The notes under the pieces: generated by a model | What the model saw: only the letters and a program-made list of their open reading frames with translations | Told to the model about the DNA's origin: nothing | The model's database searches: none | Part shown: piece by piece, positions 1 to 9,308 of the stretch | Layout of the letters: every line of letters begins with the position of its first letter | How positions within the stretch are numbered: position 1 is the stretch's first letter | Source of the DNA: Flavobacterium segetis | GTDB lineage: Bacteria > Bacteroidota > Bacteroidia > Flavobacteriales > Flavobacteriaceae | Reading direction: 5' to 3' | Assembly (NCBI RefSeq): GCF_900129575.1 | Contig: NZ_FQWE01000002.1 | Location: 248,001 to 312,000 of the forward strand | Length of the DNA stretch: 64,000 nucleotides | Made by a program: the position numbers and the translations under genes

Positions 1-133
1 GATGACCAGTATTGGTATTGGTAATGAAACTATTTTGCATGAAGCAAAATATGTATTCAGAGATTTCAATGCTATAAATCAATCTTTTTTAGAGGATTTG
101 ATCAAAAACTCTAACCCTAAATTGGGCAACTAA
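1..133 (+). CDS. pgmB: beta-phosphoglucomutase, C-terminal end (partial)
   Basis: The window opens inside a reading frame that ends at the TAA at 131-133. The visible 43 or so residues read TSIGIGNETILHEAKYVF and so on, which resembles the last part of HAD-family beta-phosphoglucomutases (a Gly-Ile-Gly turn followed by a residue run equivalent to EVLKEADYVF). The enzyme turns beta-glucose 1-phosphate into glucose 6-phosphate. It lies 80 bp before a GH65 phosphorylase, the enzyme class that releases beta-glucose 1-phosphate, so the context supports the call more strongly than the short sequence does. The catalytic HAD residues are outside the window. Confidence 0.7.
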   Translation, partial: MTSIGIGNETILHEAKYVFRDFNAINQSFLEDLIKNSNPKLGN

Positions 134-213
134 TTATAGAAAATAAGTAACCTTATATAAGTTTTACAGTTTTGAATTGAATTTCTAACTTAAGATTTTA
201 AACAGAAAAATAA

Positions 214-2532
214 ATGAATCAAGATTATATAAAACCAGACAATTGGAGCATCATCGAAGAAGGATTTGATAGAGCACGTGTCAAATCATCTGAAAGTTTG
301 TTCAGCATAGGTAATGGAGCCATGGGACAACGCGCTAATTTTGAAGAAAATTACAGCGGTGAAACCTTTCAAGGAAGTTATATTGCTGGAATTTATTATC
401 CAGATAAAACTAAAGTTGGCTGGTGGAAAAATGGTTATCCAGAATATTTTGCAAAGGTGCTGAATGCGCCAAATTGGATAGGAATTGATATTGAAATCAA
501 TGGTGAGAAACTTGATTTGAATACATGTTTATTAATTACTAATTTTCGTAGGGAGTTAAACATGAAAGAAGGTTGGTACAGCCGCTCTTTCGAAGCGAAG
601 TTGAAAAATGGAACAGAAATTTCAGTTTTTGTGAAACGTTTTCTTTCTTTGAATTTAGATGAAGTTGGAATTATCAATTACGAAATCACACCTTTAAATA
701 AAGATTCTAAAATAGTTTATAAGCCTTATATTGATGCAGGAGTAACTAATGAAGACGCAAACTGGGAAGAAAAATTTTGGGAGCCAATTGATGTTAAAAA
801 ATCAGGAAGTGAAGCTTTTATAACTGCTCAAACTTTTAAAACGCATTTTAAAGTAACCACTTTTATGCACAATACCATTTTAAATAATGGTGAAAAAACA
901 GCAATTTCTCCATCAAATATTGATGCTAAAAATGACAAAATCCAATTTAGTTATGATGTAATTGTGGCTCAAGGCCAAAAATCATCCATTCAAAAAATTG
1001 GTGGTTACACGGTTTCTCTTAACCATGAAAACACCCTTCTCGCTGCTGAAAAAGTGACACAAGCCGCTTTACTTTTAGGTTACGAAAAAATGCTTGCAGA
1101 CCAAATTGATGCTTGGGCAAAAATTTGGGAAATGTCAGATATTACAATTGACGGTGATGTAAAAGCGCAACAAGGAATCCGTTTTAATATTTTTCAGTTA
1201 AACCAAACGTACTTAGGTAAAGATTCACGCCTAAATATTGGACCAAAAGGATTCACAGGTGAGAAATACGGAGGATCAACTTATTGGGATACCGAAGCGT
1301 ATTGCATTCCCTTTTATATGGCTACTAAGGATCAAGAAGTGGCACGTAATTTACTTACTTATCGCTACAACCAACTAGACAAAGCGATAGAAAACGCAAC
1401 AAAATTAGGTTTTTCTAATGGTGCTGCTTTATATCCAATGGTTACGATGAATGGCGAAGAATGCCATAACGAATGGGAAATTACTTTTGAAGAAATTCAT
1501 AGAAATGGAGCAATTGCCTTTGCCATTTATAATTTTTATAGATATACCGGCGATTACAGTTACATTCCAGAAAAAGGACTCGAAGTTTTAATCGCTATTG
1601 CTCGTTTTTGGCATCAAAGAGCTAATTTCTCTACTAATTTAAATCAGTATGTAATTCTTGGAGTTACGGGACCAAATGAATATGAGAACAACGTAAATAA
1701 TAATTTTTATACTAATTATATTGCAAAGTGGTGTTTAGAATATACTGCTGAACAAATCCAAAAAGTATCCTTAGAATATCCATTAGATCACAAGAGAATT
1801 ACGGAAAAAGTAAAAATTACAAATACAGAGCTACAATCTTGGAAAAAAGTTTCAGACAATATGTACTTCCCGTTTTCAAAGGAACACAATGTGTATTTAC
1901 AACAAGACGGCTTTTTAGACAAAGACTTAGTTCGCGTAGCTGACTTGGATAAAAGCCAACGACCAATTAATCAAAAATGGTCTTGGGACCGCATTTTACG
2001 CTCGCCGTATATAAAACAAGCGGATGTTTTACAATGTTTTTATTTCTTTGAAGATCATTTTTCTAACGAAGAGCTAAAAAATAATTTTGAGTTCTACGAA
2101 TCTTTTACTGTTCATGAAAGTTCGCTTTCACCTTGTGTACATTCCATTCAAGCAGCATTATTGGACAAAATAGACATGGCCTATACTTTTTATCTTCGTA
2201 CTTCCCGTTTAGACTTAGATGATTACAATAAAGAAGTTGAGGAAGGTTGTCATATTACATCGATGGCTGGAACCTGGATGAGTATAGTCGAAGGTTTTGG
2301 CGGCATGAGAATTAAAGACGATAAGCTGCATTTTTCTCCCAAAATCCCAAAACAATGGCAAGGTTACTCGTTTAAAATTAATTTCAGAAATCAAATTTTA
2401 AAGGTGGCAATCACACCACACAAAACAACATTCTCAATAAATGGAGATTCAACGCTGGCAATTATTGTAAATGGAAAAGAGGTTTTGGTTAAACCAGAAC
2501 TTTTAGCAACAGTATCAGTTTCTTTAAATTAA
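214..2532 (+). CDS. glycoside hydrolase family 65 phosphorylase, probably maltose phosphorylase
   Basis: A 772-residue cytoplasmic protein with no signal peptide, the normal length for GH65. Such enzymes cleave alpha-linked disaccharides with phosphate to give beta-glucose 1-phosphate plus glucose. The N-terminal half is the beta-sandwich (FSIGNGAMGQR near residue 31). The (alpha/alpha)6 catalytic barrel carries TYWDTEAYCIPFY and NGEECHNEWEITFEE; the catalytic acid Glu lies in this block (E420 by position). The later VTGPNEYENNVNNNFYTNY block is also typical. Downstream of beta-phosphoglucomutase and 10 bp before a GH13 lipoprotein, so it belongs to a maltodextrin operon. Maltose is the likely substrate; kojibiose or trehalose cannot be excluded from motifs alone. 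Confidence 0.9.
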   Translation: MNQDYIKPDNWSIIEEGFDRARVKSSESLFSIGNGAMGQRANFEENYSGETFQGSYIAGIYYPDKTKVGWWKNGYPEYFAKVLNAPNWIGIDIEINGEKLDLNTCLLITNFRRELNMKEGWYSRSFEAKLKNGTEISVFVKRFLSLNLDEVGIINYEITPLNKDSKIVYKPYIDAGVTNEDANWEEKFWEPIDVKKSGSEAFITAQTFKTHFKVTTFMHNTILNNGEKTAISPSNIDAKNDKIQFSYDVIVAQGQKSSIQKIGGYTVSLNHENTLLAAEKVTQAALLLGYEKMLADQIDAWAKIWEMSDITIDGDVKAQQGIRFNIFQLNQTYLGKDSRLNIGPKGFTGEKYGGSTYWDTEAYCIPFYMATKDQEVARNLLTYRYNQLDKAIENATKLGFSNGAALYPMVTMNGEECHNEWEITFEEIHRNGAIAFAIYNFYRYTGDYSYIPEKGLEVLIAIARFWHQRANFSTNLNQYVILGVTGPNEYENNVNNNFYTNYIAKWCLEYTAEQIQKVSLEYPLDHKRITEKVKITNTELQSWKKVSDNMYFPFSKEHNVYLQQDGFLDKDLVRVADLDKSQRPINQKWSWDRILRSPYIKQADVLQCFYFFEDHFSNEELKNNFEFYESFTVHESSLSPCVHSIQAALLDKIDMAYTFYLRTSRLDLDDYNKEVEEGCHITSMAGTWMSIVEGFGGMRIKDDKLHFSPKIPKQWQGYSFKINFRNQILKVAITPHKTTFSINGDSTLAIIVNGKEVLVKPELLATVSVSLN

Positions 2533-2542
2533 AACAGTAAAA

Positions 2543-4198
2543 ATGAATAAATATTCAATTGGAATCCTAGTACTTTTGTTAGCAAGTTGTAGCAGTTCCA
2601 AAAAAATGACAGATAGCAATCAAAACAATAGTAAAACCCCATTTGTTTGGGAAGCTGCCAATGTGTATTTCTTAATGACGGATCGTTTCAATAATGGCGA
2701 TACATCAAATGATCTCAATTATAATCGAACGAAAAAAACAGGTAAACTTCGAGGTTTTGAAGGTGGTGACATTAAAGGGATTTCAAAGAAAATTGACGAA
2801 GGCTATTTTGATAAATTAGGAATTAATGCGATCTGGTTTACACCAATTGTGGAACAAATTCATGACGGTGTTGATGAAGGAACTGGTATGAGTCACGGTT
2901 ACCATGGCTACTGGACTAGAGATTGGACGAATTTAGATCCTAATTTTGGAACGAAAGAGGACCTTGCGGCATTAGTTCAAAAAGCACATAACCATGGAAT
3001 TCGCATCATACTTGATGCTGTAATCAATCACACTGGACCAGTCACCGCTAAAGATACAATTTGGCCAAACGACTGGGTTCGAACGGGACCTAATTGCGAT
3101 TATAAAAATTTTAAAAATACTACCGCTTGCACGCTTGTGACCAACCTCCCTGATATAAAAACAGAGAGTAATGAAAATGTAGCTTTGCCTCCCTACCTTA
3201 TCGAAAAATGGAAAAAAGAAGGGCGTTACGAACAAGAAATGAAAGAGTTGAATGCTTTCTTTTCCAGAACAGCTTATCCAAGAGCGCCAAAATACTATAT
3301 TATTAAATGGCTGACAGATTACATTACTGATTATGGCATTGATGGATACAGAGGTGATACCGTGAAACATACTGAAGCTGATGTTTGGGCTGATTTTAAA
3401 ACGCAATGTGAATATGCATTTGCTACTTGGAAAACAAAAAATCCAACTGAAATTCTAGACAACAATCCATTTTTTACGGTTGCTGAAGTTTATAATTATG
3501 GAGTTAGTGGCGGACAAGAATTTGATTTTGGGGATAAAAAAATCAATTATTTTAAGAATGGTTTTAATAGTATGATCAATTTTGAATTCAAGTACGATGC
3601 GCTAAAAGACTATGAATTTATATTCTCAAAATATTCCGACAAGTTAAATAAAGAATTTAAAGGCTACAGCGTTTTAAATTATTTGACGTCTCATGATGAT
3701 GGAAGTCCATTTGATGCTAAAAGGATAAAAAACAAAGAAACTGCTACGAAATTGTTACTCTCACCAGGACAATCACAAGTATATTATGGTGATGAGAGTG
3801 CAAGATCATTGATAATTGAAGGAACAGAAGGCGATGCAACATTGCGCTCTTTTATGAATTGGGATGAAATTAAATCAAATTCTAACACTCAATCTTCGCT
3901 ATTGCATTGGCAAAAATTAGGACAATTCAGAAAAAATCATCCAGCAGTTGGAGCAGGAATACACAAACAAATTTCAGTGCAACCGTATACTTTCTCCAGA
4001 ACCTTTTCTAAAGACAATTATTCAGATGCTGTTGTGATAGGTTTGGATTTACCTCTCGGTAAAAAAGAAATCTCTATTGGAACCCTATTCAAAAATGGAA
4101 CAACACTACATGATGCGTATTCAGGAAAAAAAGTTGTTGTTGAAAATGGTAAAATAAGTATCGATACAGAATTTGATATTGTATTATTGGAACTCTAA
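2543..4198 (+). CDS. GH13 alpha-amylase family lipoprotein
   Basis: A 551-residue protein starting with a lipoprotein signal peptide that ends LLASC (lipidated Cys16), so it is membrane anchored and probably surface or periplasmic. GH13 regions are all visible: DAVINHTG (region I), GYRGDTVKH with nucleophile D272 (region II), VAEVYN with acid/base E315 (region III) and LTSHDDG with D385/D386 (region IV). An N-terminal FLMTDRFNNGD block fits alpha-amylase or neopullulanase types. It would break starch or maltodextrins into oligosaccharides for the upstream phosphorylase. It is the last gene of the operon, with a terminator about 80 bp after the stop. Confidence 0.9.
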   Translation: MNKYSIGILVLLLASCSSSKKMTDSNQNNSKTPFVWEAANVYFLMTDRFNNGDTSNDLNYNRTKKTGKLRGFEGGDIKGISKKIDEGYFDKLGINAIWFTPIVEQIHDGVDEGTGMSHGYHGYWTRDWTNLDPNFGTKEDLAALVQKAHNHGIRIILDAVINHTGPVTAKDTIWPNDWVRTGPNCDYKNFKNTTACTLVTNLPDIKTESNENVALPPYLIEKWKKEGRYEQEMKELNAFFSRTAYPRAPKYYIIKWLTDYITDYGIDGYRGDTVKHTEADVWADFKTQCEYAFATWKTKNPTEILDNNPFFTVAEVYNYGVSGGQEFDFGDKKINYFKNGFNSMINFEFKYDALKDYEFIFSKYSDKLNKEFKGYSVLNYLTSHDDGSPFDAKRIKNKETATKLLLSPGQSQVYYGDESARSLIIEGTEGDATLRSFMNWDEIKSNSNTQSSLLHWQKLGQFRKNHPAVGAGIHKQISVQPYTFSRTFSKDNYSDAVVIGLDLPLGKKEISIGTLFKNGTTLHDAYSGKKVVVENGKISIDTEFDIVLLEL

Positions 4199-4280
4199 AC
4201 TCAACCCATTATACGTACTACAGGACAAAAAAATAAACTTTTTATTTTAATAAAAACGAATTAATACTAACATAAAAATT

Positions 4281-4310
4281 AAACACCTCTAGAAATAAAG
4301 GTGTTTTTTT
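4281..4310 (+). terminator. rho-independent terminator of the maltodextrin operon
   Basis: AAACACCT at 4281-4288 pairs with AGGTGTTT at 4299-4306 around a 10-base loop, followed by a T run. Confidence 0.85.
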
Positions 4311-4417
4311 ATTTTGATTTACGATCACATCATAAACCCCATTAAATTTTTTATTTTATTTACGAAATAGAACGTTTGTAAAAAAATCCGTCTAAATTTG
4401 ACAATCAAAACTAAACC

Positions 4418-4975
4418 ATGGACTTTTTAGAAAACTACGAACCCCTACTTAAAGCTTTTTGGTACATTGCGTTGCCAATAAGTTTATTTTTTGGATTGCA
4501 AACCATAATGACCTTTATAGGTTTGAGCGGTGGAGAAACCGATATGGATTCAGATGCTGGCGATGTCGAACTGCCTTTTGAAATTTTTACACTTCGAAAT
4601 TTAATCAACTTTTTATTAGGTTTTAGTTGGACTGGGATTTCATTTTATAACACTATTCCAAGCAAAGCGACTTTAATTACTATTTCGGTTGCTGTTGGAT
4701 TATCATTTGTTGGGCTATTTTTTCTAATGATAAAACAAGTCATGAAACTATCAGAAAACAATAGTTTCAAGATCGAAGATACACTTGATAAGACTGCAGA
4801 GGTTTATCTCACTATTCCAGAATCAAAATTGGGAAAAGGAAAAGTATTGATTAGTGTAAAAGGCACTTTTCATGAACTAGACGCAATGACACTTTCTAAT
4901 GAAAAGATAGCTTCTAATAGTTCGGTAAAAGTAGTAGCTATCGAGAATAACCTATTAATTGTAGAAAAAAATTAA
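4418..4975 (+). CDS. NfeD/YuaF-like membrane protein with OB-fold tail
   Basis: A 185-residue protein with about three membrane segments (roughly residues 12-35, 60-80 and 84-107) and a soluble C-terminal half (about 115-185) rich in beta strands that fits the OB-fold of short NfeD proteins. It lies 13 bp before a flotillin gene. NfeD-flotillin pairs (YuaF-YuaG in Bacillus) are a known conserved unit that organises membrane microdomains, and this partnership is the main evidence. A TAAATTTG box at 4393-4400 could be the -7 element, but the nearest TTG upstream is only 14 bases away. Confidence 0.75.
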   Translation: MDFLENYEPLLKAFWYIALPISLFFGLQTIMTFIGLSGGETDMDSDAGDVELPFEIFTLRNLINFLLGFSWTGISFYNTIPSKATLITISVAVGLSFVGLFFLMIKQVMKLSENNSFKIEDTLDKTAEVYLTIPESKLGKGKVLISVKGTFHELDAMTLSNEKIASNSSVKVVAIENNLLIVEKN

Positions 4976-4988
4976 ATTTACCTAAACT

Positions 4989-6506
4989 ATGACTGAAATT
5001 ATTATTATTGTTGTTGCCGTATTTGTTGTTTTTGTAACCTTCTTAACGCTTATTTCTCGTTATAAAAGATGTCCCTCAGATAAAATCCTAGTTATTTATG
5101 GCCGTACCGGTGGAACATCGGCAAAGTGTGTGCATGGTGGTGGTGCTTTTATTTGGCCAGTAGTTCAGGATTTTCAATATTTAGATTTAAAACCGCTTTC
5201 TATTGATGCTAATTTGACCAATGCCTTGTCCCGTCAAAACATTCGTGTTGATGTTCCTTGCCGCTTTACCATCGCTATTTCAACAGAAGCTGAAAGTATG
5301 AACACCGCAGCTGAACGTTTATTGGGCTTGCAACCAGAGCAAATTCAAGAATTAGCAAAAGATATTTTATTTGGACAACTGCGATTGGTCATTGCCACGA
5401 TGACTATTGAAGAAATTAACTCTGACAGAGATAAATTTTTAGAGAATATTTCTAAAAATGTAGATTCTGAATTAAAAAAAATTGGTTTAAAATTAATAAA
5501 CGTAAACGTTACAGATATTAAGGATGAATCAGGATACATTGAAGCATTAGGAAAAGAAGCCGCTGCAAAAGCAATCAATGAAGCAAAAATATCAGTTGCT
5601 GAACAGGAAAAAATTGGAGAAACTGGAAAAGCAATGGCTGACCGTGAGAAGGACGTTCAAATTGCGGAAACCCATAGAGATCGTGATGTAAAAATTGCGA
5701 TTACAAATAAAGATCGAGAAGTTAGTATTGCTGCTGCGTTTAAAGATGAGAGTATTGGTAAAGCAGAAGCGCTAAGAGATACCCGAGTTAAAACTTCAGA
5801 AGCAAATGCTATTGCTATAAAAGGAGAAAACGAAGCTCGAATTGCCATTGCACAATCAGAAGCGACTAGAAGAGAACGTGAAGCTGAAGCATTAAGAACC
5901 GCACTAGCATCTGAAAAAGTGCAAAGTGCAAGAGCTTTAGAAGAGTCGTACGTTGCGGAACAAAAAGCCGAGGAAGCGCGTGCCGAAAGAGAGCGTTCTA
6001 CACAAAATGCCAATATTGTTATCCCCGCTCAAATTGCCAAACAAAAAGCAATCATCGATGCGCAAGCGGAGGCTGAAAAAACGAGAGAATTAGCAAAAGG
6101 AGAAGCTGATGCAATTTTTGCAAAAATGGAAGCTGAAGCGAAAGGATTATATGAAATTTTGACAAAACAAGCTGCAGGATATCGTGAAGTGGTTAGTGCT
6201 GCAGGTGGAGATCCAACAAAAGCATTCCAATTATTATTGATTGAAAAATTACCAGAATTAGTTAAAACACAAGTTGAAGCAGTGAAAAATATCAAAATAG
6301 ATAAAATCACAGTTTGGGACTCTGGAAATAACGGTGATAATGGCGCAGGTTCTACAGCAAACTTTGTTGCTGGAATGATGAAAACAGTTCCACCATTGAA
6401 TGATTTATTCAATATGGCAGGTTTGAACTTACCAACTTATTTAAAAGGGGAAGATCTAAAGGAAAAAACAAACACTGTTACGGCTCCAACAACCGATATC
6501 ACTTAA
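4989..6506 (+). CDS. flotillin family (SPFH/band 7) protein
   Basis: A 505-residue protein with an N-terminal membrane anchor (about residues 3-24), an SPFH/band-7 domain (about 25-200) and a long Glu/Ala-rich coiled coil (about 190-400) containing repeated EA/AE motifs as in flotillins. The C-terminal part includes GGDPTKAFQLLLIEKLPELV, similar to the oligomerisation end of YqiK/FloT proteins. It probably forms large membrane scaffolds with the NfeD-like protein encoded just upstream. A terminator follows. Function is inferred from the family; no substrate is evident. Confidence 0.88.
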   Translation: MTEIIIIVVAVFVVFVTFLTLISRYKRCPSDKILVIYGRTGGTSAKCVHGGGAFIWPVVQDFQYLDLKPLSIDANLTNALSRQNIRVDVPCRFTIAISTEAESMNTAAERLLGLQPEQIQELAKDILFGQLRLVIATMTIEEINSDRDKFLENISKNVDSELKKIGLKLINVNVTDIKDESGYIEALGKEAAAKAINEAKISVAEQEKIGETGKAMADREKDVQIAETHRDRDVKIAITNKDREVSIAAAFKDESIGKAEALRDTRVKTSEANAIAIKGENEARIAIAQSEATRREREAEALRTALASEKVQSARALEESYVAEQKAEEARAERERSTQNANIVIPAQIAKQKAIIDAQAEAEKTRELAKGEADAIFAKMEAEAKGLYEILTKQAAGYREVVSAAGGDPTKAFQLLLIEKLPELVKTQVEAVKNIKIDKITVWDSGNNGDNGAGSTANFVAGMMKTVPPLNDLFNMAGLNLPTYLKGEDLKEKTNTVTAPTTDIT

Positions 6507-6553
6507 AACTTATAACTTCCTGACAGATTTTAAGATTTATTTTATTTTTATTC

Positions 6554-6587
6554 AAAGCACAAATCGTTTCTGTTTTGTGCTTTTTTA
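6554..6587 (+). terminator. terminator after flotillin gene
   Basis: AAAGCACAAA at 6554-6563 pairs with TTTGTGCTTT at 6574-6583, with T residues following. Confidence 0.85.
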
Positions 6588-6614
6588 TTTAATTACCTTT
6601 ACAAAAAAATTAGC

Positions 6615-7292
6615 ATGCTTAAAATTGGTCATCGGGGTGCAAAAGGATATGAAATTGAGAATACCGTAATTTCATTCCAAAAAGCATTAGACATGCATGT
6701 TGACGGAATTGAACTTGACGTACATCTAAGCGCTGATAATGAAATTATGGTTTTTCATGATGATACTTTAGATCGATTGACTAATGGTAAAGGTTTAATT
6801 AGCTCTCTTACATTGCTCGAGTTGAAAAGATTTTTGATTAATGCACAAGAAACGATTCCTACTTTACGAGAAATATTAAATTTAATAGACAAAAAGTGCT
6901 ATGTAAATATCGAGCTAAAAAGTTATGAAGTCACTGATCCAGCGGTTACTTTGATAGAGGAATATGTTAAAAATAAGAATTGGAAATACGATGATTTTCT
7001 TGTTTCTAGTTTTGATTGGAATGCGTTGCAGCAAGTTCGTTTTTTAAATGATGAAATACACATTGGTGTATTAACAGAAAATAATTTAGATTTGGCACTG
7101 GCTTTCGCCAAATTTGTTCAAGCTAAATCCATCCATCCCCATTTTCTTCTTTTAACTAAAGAAAACACAGCGCAAATACAAGCTAAAGGATTACAAGTTT
7201 TCCCTTGGACCGTCAATGAAATAGAAGACATCGAAACGATAAAAAGCTATAACGTAAATGGAATCATAACTGATTTCCCAGATAGAATATGA
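6615..7292 (+). CDS. glycerophosphodiester phosphodiesterase
   Basis: A 225-residue cytoplasmic GDPD-family protein, the usual length of UgpQ-like enzymes, which hydrolyse glycerophosphodiesters to glycerol 3-phosphate and an alcohol. The active-site residues are visible near the N terminus: IGHRGAKGYEIENT with H6 and R7, then GIELDVHLS with E33 and D35, then FHDDTLDR with H48. The C-terminal block VNGIITDFPDRI is also typical. Its stop overlaps the start of the next gene by 4 bp (ATGA), so the two are translationally coupled. No signal peptide, so it acts on internal lipid breakdown products. Confidence 0.92.
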   Translation: MLKIGHRGAKGYEIENTVISFQKALDMHVDGIELDVHLSADNEIMVFHDDTLDRLTNGKGLISSLTLLELKRFLINAQETIPTLREILNLIDKKCYVNIELKSYEVTDPAVTLIEEYVKNKNWKYDDFLVSSFDWNALQQVRFLNDEIHIGVLTENNLDLALAFAKFVQAKSIHPHFLLLTKENTAQIQAKGLQVFPWTVNEIEDIETIKSYNVNGIITDFPDRI

Positions 7293-8509
7293 ATCAAACT
7301 TTTGATATAATAATAGTAGGTGGTGGCGCAGCGGGTTTTTTTACGGCAATAAATATTGTGGAGAAAAATCCAAAATTAAAAGTAGCTATTTTAGAACGCG
7401 GTGCCGATGTGCTTCAAAAAGTACGTATATCTGGAGGCGGGAGATGCAATGTAACTCACGCTTGTTTTGACCCTAAAGAATTAGTTAAGTTTTATCCCCG
7501 TGGCGAAAAAGAATTAAGAGGTCCATTTCATCAATTTTGCTCTGGCGATACCATCGAATGGTTTGAGAATCATGGCGTAGAACTTAAAATTGAATCTGAC
7601 GGACGTATGTTTCCCGTTTCAAACTCCTCACAAACCATTATTGATTGTTTTCTAAAATCGACACAAAAACTCGGAATCGCAGTCCTTACCGGTCAAAGCG
7701 TACAATCAATTTTCAATATCGAAATTGCCGATGAAAAGTTTTGGAAAATCGAGACCCAAACAGAAAAATATCTTGCCGAAAAATTAATTTTAGCCACAGG
7801 AAGCAATCCTAAAATATGGGAAATGTTGCAATCTTTTGGTCACGCTGTAATCAGCCCAGTTCCTTCACTATTCACTTTCAACATAAAAGATTCGAGAATA
7901 AAGGAACTTCCCGGAGTTGCAGCTCAAGTAACTGTAAAAGTTAAAGATACCAAGCTCACATCAACAGGACCATTACTCATTACGCACTGGGGAATGAGCG
8001 GACCCGCAATTTTAAAACTCTCTGCTTGGGGCGCACGAATCCTGCATGACAAGAATTATCAATTTATCATTTTCGTGAATTGGCTTAATGACGCTGACAA
8101 AGAAGAGGTTGAGAAAAAACTTAGAAATTTAAAACAAGAACATGCTAAAAAAGCAGTTTCCAAGAAGTCTCCATTTGAATTAACCAACAGATTATGGGAA
8201 AGTTTAGTTCTTGCTTCAGGAATTGAAGCCGAAACAAAATGGGCCGATTTGTCGAGAACGCATTTACAAAATCTAGCCAATCAATTGACCAACGCTAGTT
8301 TTCAAGTCAATGGAAAGAGCACTTTTAAAGAAGAATTTGTAACAGCAGGCGGGATAGATTTAAAAGAGATCAACTTCAAAACCATGGAAAGTAAATTACA
8401 TAAAAACCTATATTTTGCTGGAGAAATTGTTAATATCGATGCGATTACAGGTGGCTACAATTTCCAGAATGCGTGGACTAGCGGGTTTATTGTGGCAAAC
8501 GGGATTTAA
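7289..8509 (+). CDS. NAD(P)/FAD-dependent oxidoreductase of the HI0933/YhiN family
   Basis: A 406-residue flavoprotein. The N terminus is a dinucleotide-binding fold (DIIIVGGGAAGFFTA). The family-defining block is ISGGGRCNVTHA near residue 47. The C terminus, AITGGYNFQNAWTSGF, is the conserved flavin-binding end of this family. It overlaps the upstream phosphodiesterase gene by 4 bp. The family is widespread and its substrate is not settled; some members are implicated in modification of tRNA or in redox reactions, but nothing in this sequence decides that. Confidence 0.88.
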   Translation: MNQTFDIIIVGGGAAGFFTAINIVEKNPKLKVAILERGADVLQKVRISGGGRCNVTHACFDPKELVKFYPRGEKELRGPFHQFCSGDTIEWFENHGVELKIESDGRMFPVSNSSQTIIDCFLKSTQKLGIAVLTGQSVQSIFNIEIADEKFWKIETQTEKYLAEKLILATGSNPKIWEMLQSFGHAVISPVPSLFTFNIKDSRIKELPGVAAQVTVKVKDTKLTSTGPLLITHWGMSGPAILKLSAWGARILHDKNYQFIIFVNWLNDADKEEVEKKLRNLKQEHAKKAVSKKSPFELTNRLWESLVLASGIEAETKWADLSRTHLQNLANQLTNASFQVNGKSTFKEEFVTAGGIDLKEINFKTMESKLHKNLYFAGEIVNIDAITGGYNFQNAWTSGFIVANGI

Positions 8510-8657
8510 CTATTAAAGATTCATAAAAAAGTTAGTGGGTAACTTATAATAAATAATAAAGTACTTATCCAAAAATTAAAAAAAGAACTTACAATTAATA
8601 CTCAAACATACCGCCTTATCAGATTGAAAGTTTATGTAAATTTGTAAAAAACAGATT

Positions 8658-8879
8658 ATGACAACGATAACATTAAAAATTAATGAAAACACGAGAAAGG
8701 GTAAAGCTTTTTTAGAGATGGCTCGTGTGTTTTCTGAAAATTCTAAAGAAATAGAACTTATTGAGACTGAAGAAAAAAGTCCTTATAACCCTGAATTTGT
8801 TGCCAAGATTAAAAAAGCTAGCACTGAAAAAGGTAAGTTAATGGTAAATGTCGAAAACTTATGGGAAAGTATAAAGTAA
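8658..8879 (+). CDS. antitoxin-like protein of a Txe/YoeB-type module (DUF2683-like)
   Basis: A 73-residue charged protein starting MTTITLKINENTRKGKAF, with a short beta strand plus helix at the N terminus like the DNA-binding half of small antitoxins and a flexible acidic tail. It overlaps by 19 bp the start of a gene that encodes a Txe/YoeB-like toxin with an internal stop. The antitoxin frame is intact and ends normally. A TAAATTTG box at 8637-8644 is close upstream. The function is inferred mainly from the toxin neighbour; the family call comes from sequence resemblance. Confidence 0.7.
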   Translation: MTTITLKINENTRKGKAFLEMARVFSENSKEIELIETEEKSPYNPEFVAKIKKASTEKGKLMVNVENLWESIK

Positions 8880-9136
8880 TCATTAAACCAACTGCTGAAA
8901 AAGATTTATTAAAGCACAAAAAATCCGGCGAAATTTCTTCGATAAAAAAAATACTCAAAATCCTCAATTAGTTACAAGAACATCCACATTACGGTACTGG
9001 AAATCCAGAAGAATTGAAATATGAATTGACGGATTATTGGTCCAGAAGAATTAATAAAAAGGATAGATTAATTTATCAAATACAAGAGGATATTGTGACG
9101 GTTTTTGTGGTTTCTGCAATGGGGCATTATAAATAA
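8861..9136 (+). pseudogene. Txe/YoeB-family toxin gene interrupted by an in-frame TAG
   Basis: Read from ATG at 8861, the frame gives 91 codons ending at the TAA at 9134-9136, but codon 37 (8969-8971) is TAG. The two sides clearly belong together: MGKYKVIIKPTAEKDLLKH on the left, then LQEHPHYGTGNPEELKYEL and a C-terminal VSAMGHYK, the usual layout of Txe/YoeB ribosome-dependent mRNA endonucleases. In relatives the stop position falls in an ELxEHP stretch, so a Glu codon changed by one base (GAG to TAG) would explain it. The predicted 36-residue product lacks the catalytic C terminus, so the toxin is probably inactive unless the stop is read through or is a sequencing error. Confidence 0.75.
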
Positions 9137-9308
9137 AGTCAAAAAATAAAATCTTTAAAAAAAACATCTCAATTGATTTTCGTCCCAGACCTTAAACACC
9201 ACTATTGCAATTTTGACAAAATCATTATTTTAAAATTAACGAGAATTTAAGTATTTATTAAATCTTTGTTTAGATAGTAACAATAAATTTACTTTCAAAA
9301 AAATTTAC

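Noticed and set aside
5657..6412. 118- and 127-residue minus-strand frames inside the flotillin gene
   Set aside because: They are antisense shadows of the Glu/Ala-rich coiled coil and have no independent features.
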